The notes beneath the pieces were generated by a model, which had not been told where the DNA came from, made no database searches, and saw nothing but the letters and a program-made list of their open reading frames with translations. Positions 26,760-34,664 of a DNA stretch of 64,000 bases are shown one piece after another. This DNA comes from Caulobacteraceae bacterium (GTDB taxonomy: Bacteria > Pseudomonadota > Alphaproteobacteria > Caulobacterales > Aquidulcibacteraceae). Where the stretch lies: the NCBI GenBank assembly GCA_016703335.1, contig JADJCG010000008.1:1-64000 (forward strand), in the 5' to 3' direction. Position 1 is the stretch's first letter. Every line of letters starts with the position of its first letter. Position numbers and translations under genes: made by a program.

Positions 26760-26782
26760 AGACGCCGCCGAAGGCGGCGTCT
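26760..26782. terminator. Bidirectional-type hairpin terminator between convergent genes
   Basis: A perfect 10-bp stem (agacgccgcc / ggcggcgtct) with a 3-base loop lies 5 bases after the HAD gene stop and before the stop of the convergent lipoprotein gene at 26792. A short T run (gcttttaac) follows on the + strand. Confidence 0.7.
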
Positions 26783-26791
26783 GTGGTGCTT

Positions 26792-27157
26792 TTAACTGCC
26801 TTGAGCCGCTGTTTCGATCGGCGCGCGCTCGATATTGGTCACTTGAAACGGGAACGGCGGATCCCCGCCCATCAACTGCACCCCTGATGGATTGCCGGTG
26901 CAGATGAAGCTCGTTGTCGAGCGGATCGAGATCGCGTGCGACCAATCGAGATCGCGAGACTGTTGTGGGATGGTCACGATGTATTCGCGCGAAGGGCTGA
27001 CGCGCAGCTTCACGCGGTGGTCATCGACGACACTATAGCCGCGAACGTCCAAGTTGCGGAAGCAGTCCCGATCGCCGGCGGCGGAAGCGCTGTTCGAACC
27101 TGATGAGGCGCAAGCGCCAAGCGCGAGTGCAGCCACAAGAACAGTAACGCGAAGCAT
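26792..27157 (-). CDS. DUF6491-like lipoprotein, copy 1
   Basis: A 121-residue lipoprotein with lipobox LGAC (ALALGACASSG). The mature part has DRDCFRNLDVRGYSVVDDHR, a strand pair, SRDLDWSHAISIRS, and a C-terminal ICTGNPSGVQLMGGDPPFPF block. It is co-directional with a paralogue at 27175-27546, 18 bases away. I recognise the CFR-x-GY-VVD-H pattern from small alphaproteobacterial lipoproteins of the DUF6491 type. Two conserved cysteines probably pair. Function unknown. Confidence 0.7.
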   Translation of the reverse strand: MLRVTVLVAALALGACASSGSNSASAAGDRDCFRNLDVRGYSVVDDHRVKLRVSPSREYIVTIPQQSRDLDWSHAISIRSTTSFICTGNPSGVQLMGGDPPFPFQVTNIERAPIETAAQGS

Positions 27158-27174
27158 AGTGTTTCTCCGTAGAA

Positions 27175-27546
27175 TTAGCTGCCTTGCACCGGCTCATCGT
27201 CTGGCGCGCGTGCAATTTCTGAAACTGGGTAAGTACGGCTCGGGTCGCCGCCGATAAGTTGTATGCCTAGGCCATTGCCCGTGCAAATGCGGCCCGTGGA
27301 CGAACGAATGGCGATCGCGTGCGTCCAATCGAGGTCACGCGAATTCCAGAGCGTCGTCAGAATGTAGTGGCGGTTCGCCCCAACGCTGATCCGCACGTGG
27401 TTATTGTCGACGACGTCGTAGCCGTTGACTTGTTCGGCGCGGAAGCAATCCGACGATGAACTGGCCGTCTGTTGACCAGAGCTCTCGGTGCTGGCGCATG
27501 CGGCCAGCGTCCACAGGCAGAGAATGGAAGCGAAAATCCGAAGCAT
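27175..27546 (-). CDS. DUF6491-like lipoprotein, copy 2
   Basis: A 123-residue lipoprotein with lipobox LAAC (WTLAACASTE). The mature part SDCFRAEQVNGYDVVDNNHV, RDLDWTHAIAIRSSTGRICT and GIQLIGGDP aligns with copy 1 at 26792-27157 throughout. The shared cysteines are the lipobox Cys, DCFR and ICTGN. The genes form a tandem duplicate pair just before murB, on the opposite strand. Confidence 0.7.
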   Translation of the reverse strand: MLRIFASILCLWTLAACASTESSGQQTASSSSDCFRAEQVNGYDVVDNNHVRISVGANRHYILTTLWNSRDLDWTHAIAIRSSTGRICTGNGLGIQLIGGDPSRTYPVSEIARAPDDEPVQGS

Positions 27547-27648
27547 CAGGCACGGCCTCCTTGGCCATCACTATGGGACCGTCCGCCTTGCTACGCGAGC
27601 GGCGCCCTGCGTTGACGGGGCTCAAAAGCCTGCGATACCCAATCAACA

Positions 27649-28560
27649 ATGAGTGAACTCAAGCTTCCACAGGTGCGCGGCCAGCTTCTACGAGGGGAAA
27701 CGCTCGCGCCGTTCACATGGTTTCGTGTCGGCGGACCGGCGGACGCGCTTTTCTTGCCTGCGGACGCAGACGACCTCGCCTCGTTTCTGTCTCAATTGAA
27801 ACCTGACGTGCCACTGCTGCCCATCGGCGTTGGCTCGAATTTGATCGTGCGCGATGGCGGCGTGCCCGGCGTCGTGGTCCGGTTGGCCGGGCGCAAATGG
27901 GCGCAGATCGAAACGTTTGAGGGTGCGCGCGTGAAAGCTGGCGCAGGCGCTCTCGACGCGATGGTCGCGAAGGCTGCAGCGAAGGCGGGGATCGGCAAGC
28001 TTGAGTTCTACGCCGGTATCCCAGGCACTATCGGCGGCGCACTGACGATGAATGCCGGCTGCTACGGCAGCGAAACCAAAGACGTGCTGATCGAAGCAAC
28101 GGCGATGGATCGCCAAGGTAAGCGCATCACGCTCAGCAACGCTGACTTCGGCTTCACCTATCGGCACAATGCGTTGCCGGACGGGCTGATCTTCTTAGAC
28201 GCGACCTATCAAGGTGCGCCGGATGATCCCGTCGCTGTCACCGCGCGCATGGCTGAGATCACCAACCGCCGCGAGGCGTCGCAACCGATCCGTGAGAAGA
28301 CCGGCGGCTCGACATTCAAGAACCCGATCGGTCCCGACGGCGAAAAGCTCTCGGCCTGGAAGCTCAACGACGAAGCCGGCATGCGCGGTTATCGTCACGG
28401 CGGCGCGCAGGTCAGCGAAAAACACGCAAACTTCCTCATCAACACTGGCGAGGCCACCGCTGCCGATATTGAGGGTCTCGGCGAAGATGTCCGAGCCGCT
28501 GTGAAAGCCAAGCACGGCATTGAGCTTGAATGGGAAATTAAGCGGATTGGACGGGCTTGA
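27649..28560 (+). CDS. murB: UDP-N-acetylenolpyruvoylglucosamine reductase
   Basis: An intact 303-residue FAD enzyme. FTWFRVGGPADALFLPAD and PIGVGSNLIVRDGG form the FAD-binding start. Further motifs are AGIPGTIGGALTMNAGCYGS, the FTYRHNALP block, TGGSTFKNP, with the Ser that donates a proton, and HANFLINTGEATAADIEGL. It reduces UDP-GlcNAc-enolpyruvate to UDP-MurNAc. It begins about 100 bases after a convergent pair of lipoprotein genes and is the last mur gene before the sulfur-metabolism insert. Confidence 0.97.
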   Translation: MSELKLPQVRGQLLRGETLAPFTWFRVGGPADALFLPADADDLASFLSQLKPDVPLLPIGVGSNLIVRDGGVPGVVVRLAGRKWAQIETFEGARVKAGAGALDAMVAKAAAKAGIGKLEFYAGIPGTIGGALTMNAGCYGSETKDVLIEATAMDRQGKRITLSNADFGFTYRHNALPDGLIFLDATYQGAPDDPVAVTARMAEITNRREASQPIREKTGGSTFKNPIGPDGEKLSAWKLNDEAGMRGYRHGGAQVSEKHANFLINTGEATAADIEGLGEDVRAAVKAKHGIELEWEIKRIGRA

Positions 28561-28714
28561 GGAGCGCCGGCTTCCAGCCGGCATTTCGTTCCTAACCGCA
28601 AAGATGGAAGGGAGTTGCCCCAGATTGCCGCCTGGAAGGCGGCGGTCCTCGGTGGCTTTTCTAACCGCGCCGCTCTAAACCCCGGCCAAACAAAATTTCC
28701 CAGGAATCCGCCTT
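28561..28714 (+). other. Intergenic stretch with two GC hairpins
   Basis: This 154-base gap between murB and the CBS gene contains gccggc-ttcca-gccggc (28567-28583) and a second pair, gccgcc-tggaa-ggcggc, near 28626-28643. Both loops share the ttcca/tggaa sequence. They could be a terminator, an mRNA processing site or a small dispersed hairpin repeat. Confidence 0.4.
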
Positions 28715-30082
28715 ATGCGCTTGAAGCCCAACATCCTTGCCGCGATTGGCAATACGCCGCTCGTGAAACTCAACCGCGTTGTGCCCGAGGGCGCGGCGGA
28801 AGTTTGGGTGAAGTGCGAATACCTGAACCCGGCCGGTTCGATCAAAGACCGGATGGCCAACTACATCATCGATCAAGCCGAGAAGAAGGGCATCCTGAAG
28901 CCCGGCGGCCTCATCGTCGAGAACACGTCCGGCAACACCGGCCAAGGTCTCGCAATGGCGGCGGCGATCAAGGGCTACCGCTGCATCTTCACGATGCCGG
29001 ACAAGATGTCGAAAGAGAAGCAGGACTCGCTCAAAGCTTACGGCGCCGAAGTGATCATCACCCCGACCGACGTTCCGGGTGACTCGCCCGAGCACTACGT
29101 CAACGTCGCCAAGAAGATCGCCGAAGACACGCCCGGCGCCTTCTACGTCGATCAGTACCATTCATCCTGGAACATCGACGCGCACTATCATTCGACCGGC
29201 AAGGAAATCTTTGAAGATACCGATGGCGGCAAGTTCGACGCTTTTGTCGGCGGCACCGGCACTGGCGGTACGGTTTCAGGCGTCGGCCGTTACATGAAAG
29301 AGCATGCGCCGAACGTGAAGATCATCGGCGCCGATCCGCTCGGCTCGGTGCACTATCATCTCTTCCACACCAAAACGCTGCCGACTGCGCACGTCTACAT
29401 GGTTGAAGGCATCGGCGAAGACATCGAATGCCGCGCGATGGATTTTTCTGTCGTCGACGACATGCGCCAAGTGAATGACCGCGACAGCTTCGTGATGGCG
29501 CGCCGTCTGGTGCGAGAAGAGGGCCTCTTCTGCGGCGGCTCGTCTGGCTCGAACGTCGCCGTCGCCATCGAGATCGCCAAGGAGCTTGGCCCGGGCAAGG
29601 TCGTGCTCACCGTGCTGCCTGATCACGGCAACCGCTACGTCTCGAAATTCCTTAACGACGGCTGGATGAAAGAGCACGGCTTCACCGAAACCGAGCGCGA
29701 GCTTGGTTTCGTCGAAGAGTTGCTGAAGAACCTGAAGAGCCAACCGATTACGGCCGATGCCGACGCCTCGATCAAATCGGTCGTCAATCTGATGCGCGAG
29801 AACGGCGTCAGCCAAATTCCGCTTATCGAACGCGGCAAGCTCAACGCCATCATCCACGAGAGCGACATTCTCTCGAAAATGCAAAAGCGTGACTTTGATC
29901 TCAACGCGGCGGCCAAGACGGTGGCGGCGCCGATTGGCGGTTTGATCTACCCGAAGGCGCGGATCGAAGAGCTTTTCCACATCTTCGCGGGCGACAACGT
30001 CGCCGTGGTCGTGGATTCTTCGAATGTCGTCGGCGTCATCTCGAAGATCGATTTGATCGAATACCTGTCCGGCAAGCGCTGA
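28715..30082 (+). CDS. Cystathionine beta-synthase (PLP domain plus CBS pair)
   Basis: An intact 455-residue enzyme. The PLP catalytic domain (residues 1 to about 330) has NPAGSIKDRMANYII with the Schiff-base Lys, NTSGNTGQGLAMAAA, GGTGTGGTVSGVGRYMKE and GGSSGSNVAVAI. The C-terminus carries two CBS repeats (ADASIKSVVNLMRENGVSQI and NVAVVVDSSNVVGVISKIDL) as in eukaryotic-type enzymes. No N-terminal haem-binding extension is present. It condenses serine with homocysteine to cystathionine. It forms a two-gene unit with cystathionine gamma-lyase (8-base gap). Confidence 0.93.
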   Translation: MRLKPNILAAIGNTPLVKLNRVVPEGAAEVWVKCEYLNPAGSIKDRMANYIIDQAEKKGILKPGGLIVENTSGNTGQGLAMAAAIKGYRCIFTMPDKMSKEKQDSLKAYGAEVIITPTDVPGDSPEHYVNVAKKIAEDTPGAFYVDQYHSSWNIDAHYHSTGKEIFEDTDGGKFDAFVGGTGTGGTVSGVGRYMKEHAPNVKIIGADPLGSVHYHLFHTKTLPTAHVYMVEGIGEDIECRAMDFSVVDDMRQVNDRDSFVMARRLVREEGLFCGGSSGSNVAVAIEIAKELGPGKVVLTVLPDHGNRYVSKFLNDGWMKEHGFTETERELGFVEELLKNLKSQPITADADASIKSVVNLMRENGVSQIPLIERGKLNAIIHESDILSKMQKRDFDLNAAAKTVAAPIGGLIYPKARIEELFHIFAGDNVAVVVDSSNVVGVISKIDLIEYLSGKR

Positions 30083-30090
30083 GGCGAATT

Positions 30091-31248
30091 ATGCACGACG
30101 ATAACAAGCGCTTCGGCACACGCTGCATCCACGCCGGCCAGCAACCGGATCCGAGCACTGGCGCGATCATGACGCCGGTCTACCAAACCTCGACGTTCGT
30201 GCAGCAGAGCCCGGGCGTGATCATCGAGGATTACGACTACGCGCGCTCAGCTAACCCGACGCGCAAGGCGCTCGAAGCGAATCTTGCTTCGCTTGAAGGC
30301 GGCCGCCATGGCTTCAACTTCGCCTCGGGCCTCGCTGCACAGGCCGCATGCATTCACTTGCTCGCATCCGGCGATCACGTTGTGCTCTCGGACGACGTCT
30401 ACGGCGGCACGTATCGTCAGTTCGACAAGGTCTTCAAACAGTTCGGAATCACCTACACGCGCGCTGATTTGACAGATCTCGCAAAGGCGGAGGAGGCGTT
30501 TAAGTCGAACACCAAAATGGTTTGGCTCGAAACGCCAACCAATCCGTTGCTCAAGGTCATCGACATCGCCGCTGTGGCGCGCCTGGCGAAATCGAAGAAC
30601 GCGCTGACCATTGTCGACAACACCTTCGCGACGCCGGTGCTCACCAACCCGCTCGCGCTCGGCGCCGACATCGTCAGCCATTCGTGCACAAAGTACATCG
30701 GTGGCCACTCGGACGTGATCGGCGGCGCGCTGATCTGCCGTGATGACGCGCTCGCTGAGCGCCTGCGCTTCACGCAGAACGCTAACGGCGCCATTGCCGC
30801 GCCGTGGGATAGCTTCTTGCTGCTGCGCTCGACCAAGACGCTGCACGTCCGCGTGCAGCGTCATTGCGAGAACGCCGCCAAGATCGCGGACTTCCTGGCG
30901 GAGCAAAAGCAGATCGAACGCGTCGTTTACCCAGGTCGCACCGATCATCCGCAGCACGACATCGCCAAGAAGCAAATGACCGGCGGCTTCGGCGGCATGA
31001 TCACCGCGTACTTCAAAGGCGGCCTCGATCCAGCGCGCACATTCCTCGAGCGCGTGAAGCTCTTCTCGTTGGCGGAATCCCTCGGCGGCGTTGAAAGCCT
31101 GATCGAACACCCGGCGATCATGACCCACGCGTCAGTCGACAAGCACCTGCGCGAACAAATCGGTCTCACTGATGGCCTGGTGCGCTTCTCCGTCGGCATC
31201 GAGGATGTCGAAGACCTGATCTCCGACATCCAAGAAGCCCTGGTCTAA
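30091..31248 (+). CDS. Cystathionine gamma-lyase (Cys/Met metabolism PLP enzyme)
   Basis: An intact 385-residue PLP enzyme of the Cys/Met family. CIHAGQQPDPSTGAIMTPVY and YARSANPTRKALEANLASLE form the N-terminal signature. VDNTFATPVLTNPLALGADI precedes the PLP-lysine motif SCTKYIGGHSDVIGGAL, and the C-terminus has SLGGVESLIEHPAIMTHAS. Its partner CBS gene immediately upstream makes cystathionine, so cleavage to cysteine (reverse transsulfuration) is the likely role. Cystathionine gamma-synthase activity cannot be ruled out from sequence. Confidence 0.92.
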   Translation: MHDDNKRFGTRCIHAGQQPDPSTGAIMTPVYQTSTFVQQSPGVIIEDYDYARSANPTRKALEANLASLEGGRHGFNFASGLAAQAACIHLLASGDHVVLSDDVYGGTYRQFDKVFKQFGITYTRADLTDLAKAEEAFKSNTKMVWLETPTNPLLKVIDIAAVARLAKSKNALTIVDNTFATPVLTNPLALGADIVSHSCTKYIGGHSDVIGGALICRDDALAERLRFTQNANGAIAAPWDSFLLLRSTKTLHVRVQRHCENAAKIADFLAEQKQIERVVYPGRTDHPQHDIAKKQMTGGFGGMITAYFKGGLDPARTFLERVKLFSLAESLGGVESLIEHPAIMTHASVDKHLREQIGLTDGLVRFSVGIEDVEDLISDIQEALV

Positions 31249-31249
31249 C

Positions 31250-31752
31250 TCACGCGCACGGCCCAGTCGGCTCGAGCCCGAGCAGGGCGCGCAGCGTAAC
31301 GGCCTCACCCGCGCCCGGCGACTCGTCGGAAACGTCGATGGCGGTGACGTCTGCGATGCGCCACTGGCCATCGCTACGCACGCACATGTGCCACGTTAAA
31401 TTCATGCCGCCCGGCAGGCCGGGGTAGCGAAAGCGTGTGCTCACTTCTGCGCTATTCGCATCTGCGTGCTGACCGATCGCGTAGCGAATGTCCTCGACGC
31501 CAGGATCGTTCGCCTAGGAGCGGAAATCGTAATCGAGCCGCGCCTCTTCCGGACCATTGGCGTTTGCTTCGATTGCGTTGGCCAATTCCTGCGTGAACCA
31601 CACGCTCATCCACTCGGCATCGGTGTTGATTGGTCCTGAATCGTGAAGCCGGCCACAACAGGCATTGGCCCCATCGGATCGCTTTGCGGCGGCGCCGCAG
31701 CTTGTGTGCATGCAGCGAGCAAGCTCACGCATGCGAGTGCAAAGATACGCAT
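31250..31752 (-). pseudogene. Lipoprotein with frameshift and in-frame TAG
   Basis: The start at 31752 gives a lipoprotein signal with lipobox LAAC (ALACVSLLAACTQ). A frame change near 31640 leads to DAEWMSVWFTQELANAIEAN and LDYDFRS. An in-frame TAG at 31514-31516 follows, then the same frame reads on with ANDPGVEDIRYAIGQ and STRFRYPGLPGGMNLTWHMC and GQWRIADVTAID to 31250. The pattern (DYDF, then V--RF--PG, L-L-, W-I-D) resembles DUF3828-type secreted domains. Two lesions in one short gene make genuine decay more likely here than elsewhere. Confidence 0.55.
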
Positions 31753-31850
31753 AAAATTCCCCCATCCCGAAGAGCCGGAATGCGGCGAGGTAGGCTTTGA
31801 TTCATGAAGGAGCGCAAACGATGTTGCGTTCTAGCGGCGCGCGCTACCGT

Positions 31851-32030
31851 TTACGGCGCTAACGCCGCGATCTCACTGGCTTGCGCGTACGCCGCGCTCG
31901 CAGCGCTATCGATCGGCGCGGCCACTTGCGGATAGCGCTGGTACGCGACTCCAAGCGCGCCTGCGCCTAGCAGGCACAACGTCAGAATGATCGCGAACGC
32001 TCGGCTCGTGCTCTCAGAATGTAAGCGCAT
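31851..32030 (-). CDS. Small single-TM protein, hypothetical
   Basis: A 59-residue product with ATG at 32030. A short polar N-terminus (RLHSESTSRA) precedes one transmembrane helix (FAIILTLCLLGAGALGVAYQ) and an Ala-rich C-terminus. No recognised domain. It is downstream of a TIR-like gene on the same strand. Confidence 0.45.
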   Translation of the reverse strand: MRLHSESTSRAFAIILTLCLLGAGALGVAYQRYPQVAAPIDSAASAAYAQASEIAALAP

Positions 32031-32137
32031 ATCGGTCCCCACCGTTTGTGCCGGCCGCGCCGCCCGTTTTGCGCGCGCCGTGTAAATCTGTTGCCGGGCA
32101 GGGCGGTGGACCGTCGCCGCCGGCCGCGCCTTCGTGC

Positions 32138-32446
32138 TCAGCAAGCGTCGCCAGGCAAGCGCTTTGCCAATCGCGTACTGACCGCGCCCACTACAGGCGC
32201 CGGCGCGCTGTCCAAGCGCACGCACACGAGCGAACCCGTCGCGCGCGCCTTTCGCGCCGCTGCCTGGAGCGCGGGCGTCCCCCACGCCGCGCGTGACCAC
32301 AACATGACGACCTTGTCCGTTCCGGCGCGCTTAGCGCCCGGCGCATAGTCGCTGACCTCATACCCAAGCGCCCGCAGTTCGGCGGCGACGCCCCGCGCCT
32401 GTATTTCTGCGCCGCGCGGATGGGCGATCAGGATGCGTTTGCTCAT
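32138..32446 (-). CDS. Small TIR-like (Toll/interleukin-1 receptor fold) protein
   Basis: This 102-residue protein has the TIR alternation: strand A (KRILIAHPRG), helix A (EIQARGVAAELRALGYEV), then KVVMLWSRAAWGTPALQAAA matching the LWS strand C and the following W-containing helix of TIR domains, and strand D SLVCVRLD. The Glu that is catalytic in TIR NADases (in WVREE of the two TIR proteins at 54-56 kb) is replaced here by Ala/Gln (WGTPALQ). It is therefore probably non-enzymatic, for example a scaffold. The C-terminus may be shifted. It is isolated between the sulfur genes and ddl. Confidence 0.5.
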   Translation of the reverse strand: MSKRILIAHPRGAEIQARGVAAELRALGYEVSDYAPGAKRAGTDKVVMLWSRAAWGTPALQAAARKARATGSLVCVRLDSAPAPVVGAVSTRLAKRLPGDAC

Positions 32447-32790
32447 GCGCTATTTGTGCGAGGCGTCCGGACCGGCGGCCAAGGCGCCGGTTCCCTCAAT
32501 CTCGTGGAAAGCAATAAGGCGCCCAATTCAGAGGCCCTGCGCTCAAACAAGCGGCGCGGGTCGCGTTCAAGTCGCCGAAACGCGGGCCGGCTAAGCTTGG
32601 CGCGGCAAGGAAATGGCAAACGTGGTTAAGTCAGCGAAATACCTCTGAACCGAAATTTACTATAAAAATCAGCAACTAATGCCGCCGCCCACACCATGCC
32701 TTAACCCTGAGGTGTTTCGTTATGACACTCCCGGAATGAGCGCAGAAAAGGCGTTTGGCTGGGGTGGTGGTTGGTTGGTGAGGCGCGCGC
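32447..32790. other. Intergenic region upstream of ddl
   Basis: About 340 bases without a supported gene. It is locally AT-richer around 32630-32720 (a ctataaaaatcag stretch) and may hold the ddl-ftsQ-ftsA promoter. I see no hairpin terminator or clear -35/-10 pair. Confidence 0.4.
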
Positions 32791-33711
32791 ATGGCCCGTG
32801 TGGCGGTGCTATTGGGGGGCTTGAGCCCCGAGAGGCCAGTGAGCCTCAGTTCGGGCAAAGGCTGCGCTGATGCGCTCCGCCGGCTCGGGCACGACGTTAT
32901 CGAAATTGATCCGCAGAACCCCAGCTGGATCGCCGAGCTGCAGGACGCGCGCGTCGACGCCGTGTTCAATGCGCTGCATGGCGAGTGGGGTGAGGACGGC
33001 CGCACTCAAGGCGTGCTCGACTACTTAAAACTTCCTTACACGCACTCAGGCGTGCTCGCCTCGTCGCTGGCGATGGATAAGGACAAATCCAAAGCCGTGT
33101 TCGCCCAAGCGGGTCTGCCGCTCGCGAACGGCAAGCTGATGAACCGCCTCGACGCCGCGAAGGGCCATCCGATGGCGCCGCCATATGTGGTGAAGCCGAA
33201 TGCGCAGGGCTCAAGCGTCGGCATCTTCATCGTGCGCGAAGGCGCCAACCGCCCGCCAGAGCAACTCCTCGATCCGGACTGGACGTTCGGTGAAGAAGTG
33301 CTGGTCGAAGAATTCATCGACGGCAAAGAACTGACCGTCGCGGTCATGCACGATCGCGGCGCGTTGGCCGTCACCGAAATCTTCGTCACCAGCGATGGCG
33401 ATTGGTATGATTTCGACGCCAAGTATTCGAGCGGTGGTTCGCGCCACGTTGTGCCCGCCGCCATTCCGCAGACCATCGCCGACCAATGCATGCGCGCCGC
33501 TGAAGCTGCGCATCACGCACTTGGCTGCCGCGGTGTCTCACGCAGCGACTTCCGCTACGATCCGAAGACCGATCGCTTGGCGCTGCTTGAAGTGAACACG
33601 CAGCCGGGCATGACGCCGACTTCGCTGACGCCCGAACAAGCCGCCCACGTTGGCCTTACCTACGACCAGCTCGTCCAGTGGATACTGGAGGATGCTTCAT
33701 GGCCGCGGTGA
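32791..33711 (+). CDS. ddl: D-alanine:D-alanine ligase
   Basis: An intact 306-residue ATP-grasp enzyme. The N-terminus VAVLLGGLSPERPVSLSSG has the family LLGG-S-ER-VSL-SG pattern. Next come ALHGEWGEDGRTQGVLDYL, PYVVKPNAQGSSVGIFIV (ATP-binding loop) and EEFIDGKELTVAVM. The C-terminal block ALGCRGVSRSDFRYD and LLEVNTQPGMTPTSLTPEQA carries the Mg2+ ligands. It supplies D-Ala-D-Ala to MurF. Its end overlaps the ftsQ start by 13 bases. Confidence 0.97.
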   Translation: MARVAVLLGGLSPERPVSLSSGKGCADALRRLGHDVIEIDPQNPSWIAELQDARVDAVFNALHGEWGEDGRTQGVLDYLKLPYTHSGVLASSLAMDKDKSKAVFAQAGLPLANGKLMNRLDAAKGHPMAPPYVVKPNAQGSSVGIFIVREGANRPPEQLLDPDWTFGEEVLVEEFIDGKELTVAVMHDRGALAVTEIFVTSDGDWYDFDAKYSSGGSRHVVPAAIPQTIADQCMRAAEAAHHALGCRGVSRSDFRYDPKTDRLALLEVNTQPGMTPTSLTPEQAAHVGLTYDQLVQWILEDASWPR

Positions 33712-34664
33712 GAGCGCGCCGCCCAGGCGGCGGAAAAGGTGGCGGGCGAGGGCACGAGCCGTCGCGCGGCAATCGCCGCCGGCAACAAGCCGTGCCGGCC
33801 TACGAAGCCATGCCGCGTCTCGCGCGCATCAAACTCTCGGGCGGTCTGAGCGGCGATGACGTTCAAGTCACCGGCAAAAGCTTGACTATGGCCGTGACAG
33901 GTGGCGTGCTATTTCTCGGCATCGCCGTCGCTGGCGCCGCATGGCTGGGTTCTTCACTGTTCGACGCGAGCGAAGCGTTCGCACGGTCGGCCGATGCGAC
34001 TGTCGCCAATGCTGGCTTTCAGATCCAAGAAATTCAAGTCGCGGAACTGCCGGGTACGCCGAACATCAGCGAAGCACGCGAACAAGAAGTGCGCTCGCTC
34101 ATCGTGCCGGAAGGACGGCACTCGATCCTCGCGCTCGATCCGCAGGATGTGAAGGCCCGCGTCGAAAGCCTCGACTGGGTCGCCAACGCGCGCGTGCGCC
34201 GTCTGTGGCCGTCTTCGCTTGTGGTTGAAGTTGAGCGCCGCCGCGAGTTCGCGGTATGGCAGGACGAAAACGACCAAAGCGCTGTCATCGACGCCAATGG
34301 CGAACGCCTGCTGACCGAGCGCGTCGAAGATCACCAAAGTCTGCTGCATGTCAGCGGCCGTGGCGCCGGCCCTGCTGCGCCGCCCATTCTGGCTGCACTT
34401 GAAGGCCTGCCCGCGGTTCGCGAGCGCACGGCTGAACTGGTGCGCATCGGCGATCGTCGCTGGGATCTTCGTCTGACCTCTGGCGCGGTGGTCGCGCTGC
34501 CGGAAGAGGGCTCGCTGGAAGCGCTTCAGCAGCTGAACCGCCTGCACAGCCAATACGCATTGCTTGACCGCCCAGTGCAGCGCTTCGACATGCGCGCGCC
34601 TGGCCGTCTCGCGGTTCGCGTCCATCCCGCCCTCGAAGGCGGCCCGCTGTTGGGGGGCGTCTGA
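33699..34664 (+). CDS. ftsQ: Cell division protein FtsQ
   Basis: A 321-residue bitopic protein starting inside ddl at 33699. The Gly/Arg-rich cytoplasmic N-terminus (GGGKGGGRGHE) precedes one transmembrane helix (residues about 62-82, MAVTGGVLFLGIAVAGAAWL). The POTRA domain follows, with FQIQEIQVAELPGTPNIS and the family ILALDPQDVKARVESLDWVA and VRRLWPSSLVVEVERR. The C-terminal beta domain ends in an Arg/Pro-rich tail. FtsQ scaffolds FtsL and FtsB and regulates FtsWI. It overlaps ftsA by one base. Confidence 0.94.
   Translation: MAAVRARRPGGGKGGGRGHEPSRGNRRRQQAVPAYEAMPRLARIKLSGGLSGDDVQVTGKSLTMAVTGGVLFLGIAVAGAAWLGSSLFDASEAFARSADATVANAGFQIQEIQVAELPGTPNISEAREQEVRSLIVPEGRHSILALDPQDVKARVESLDWVANARVRRLWPSSLVVEVERRREFAVWQDENDQSAVIDANGERLLTERVEDHQSLLHVSGRGAGPAAPPILAALEGLPAVRERTAELVRIGDRRWDLRLTSGAVVALPEEGSLEALQQLNRLHSQYALLDRPVQRFDMRAPGRLAVRVHPALEGGPLLGGV

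Noticed and set aside
31514..31516. Pyrrolysine or other amber recoding at the in-frame TAG
   Set aside because: There is no pyl gene nearby and the same gene also has a frame break, which fits decay or error.
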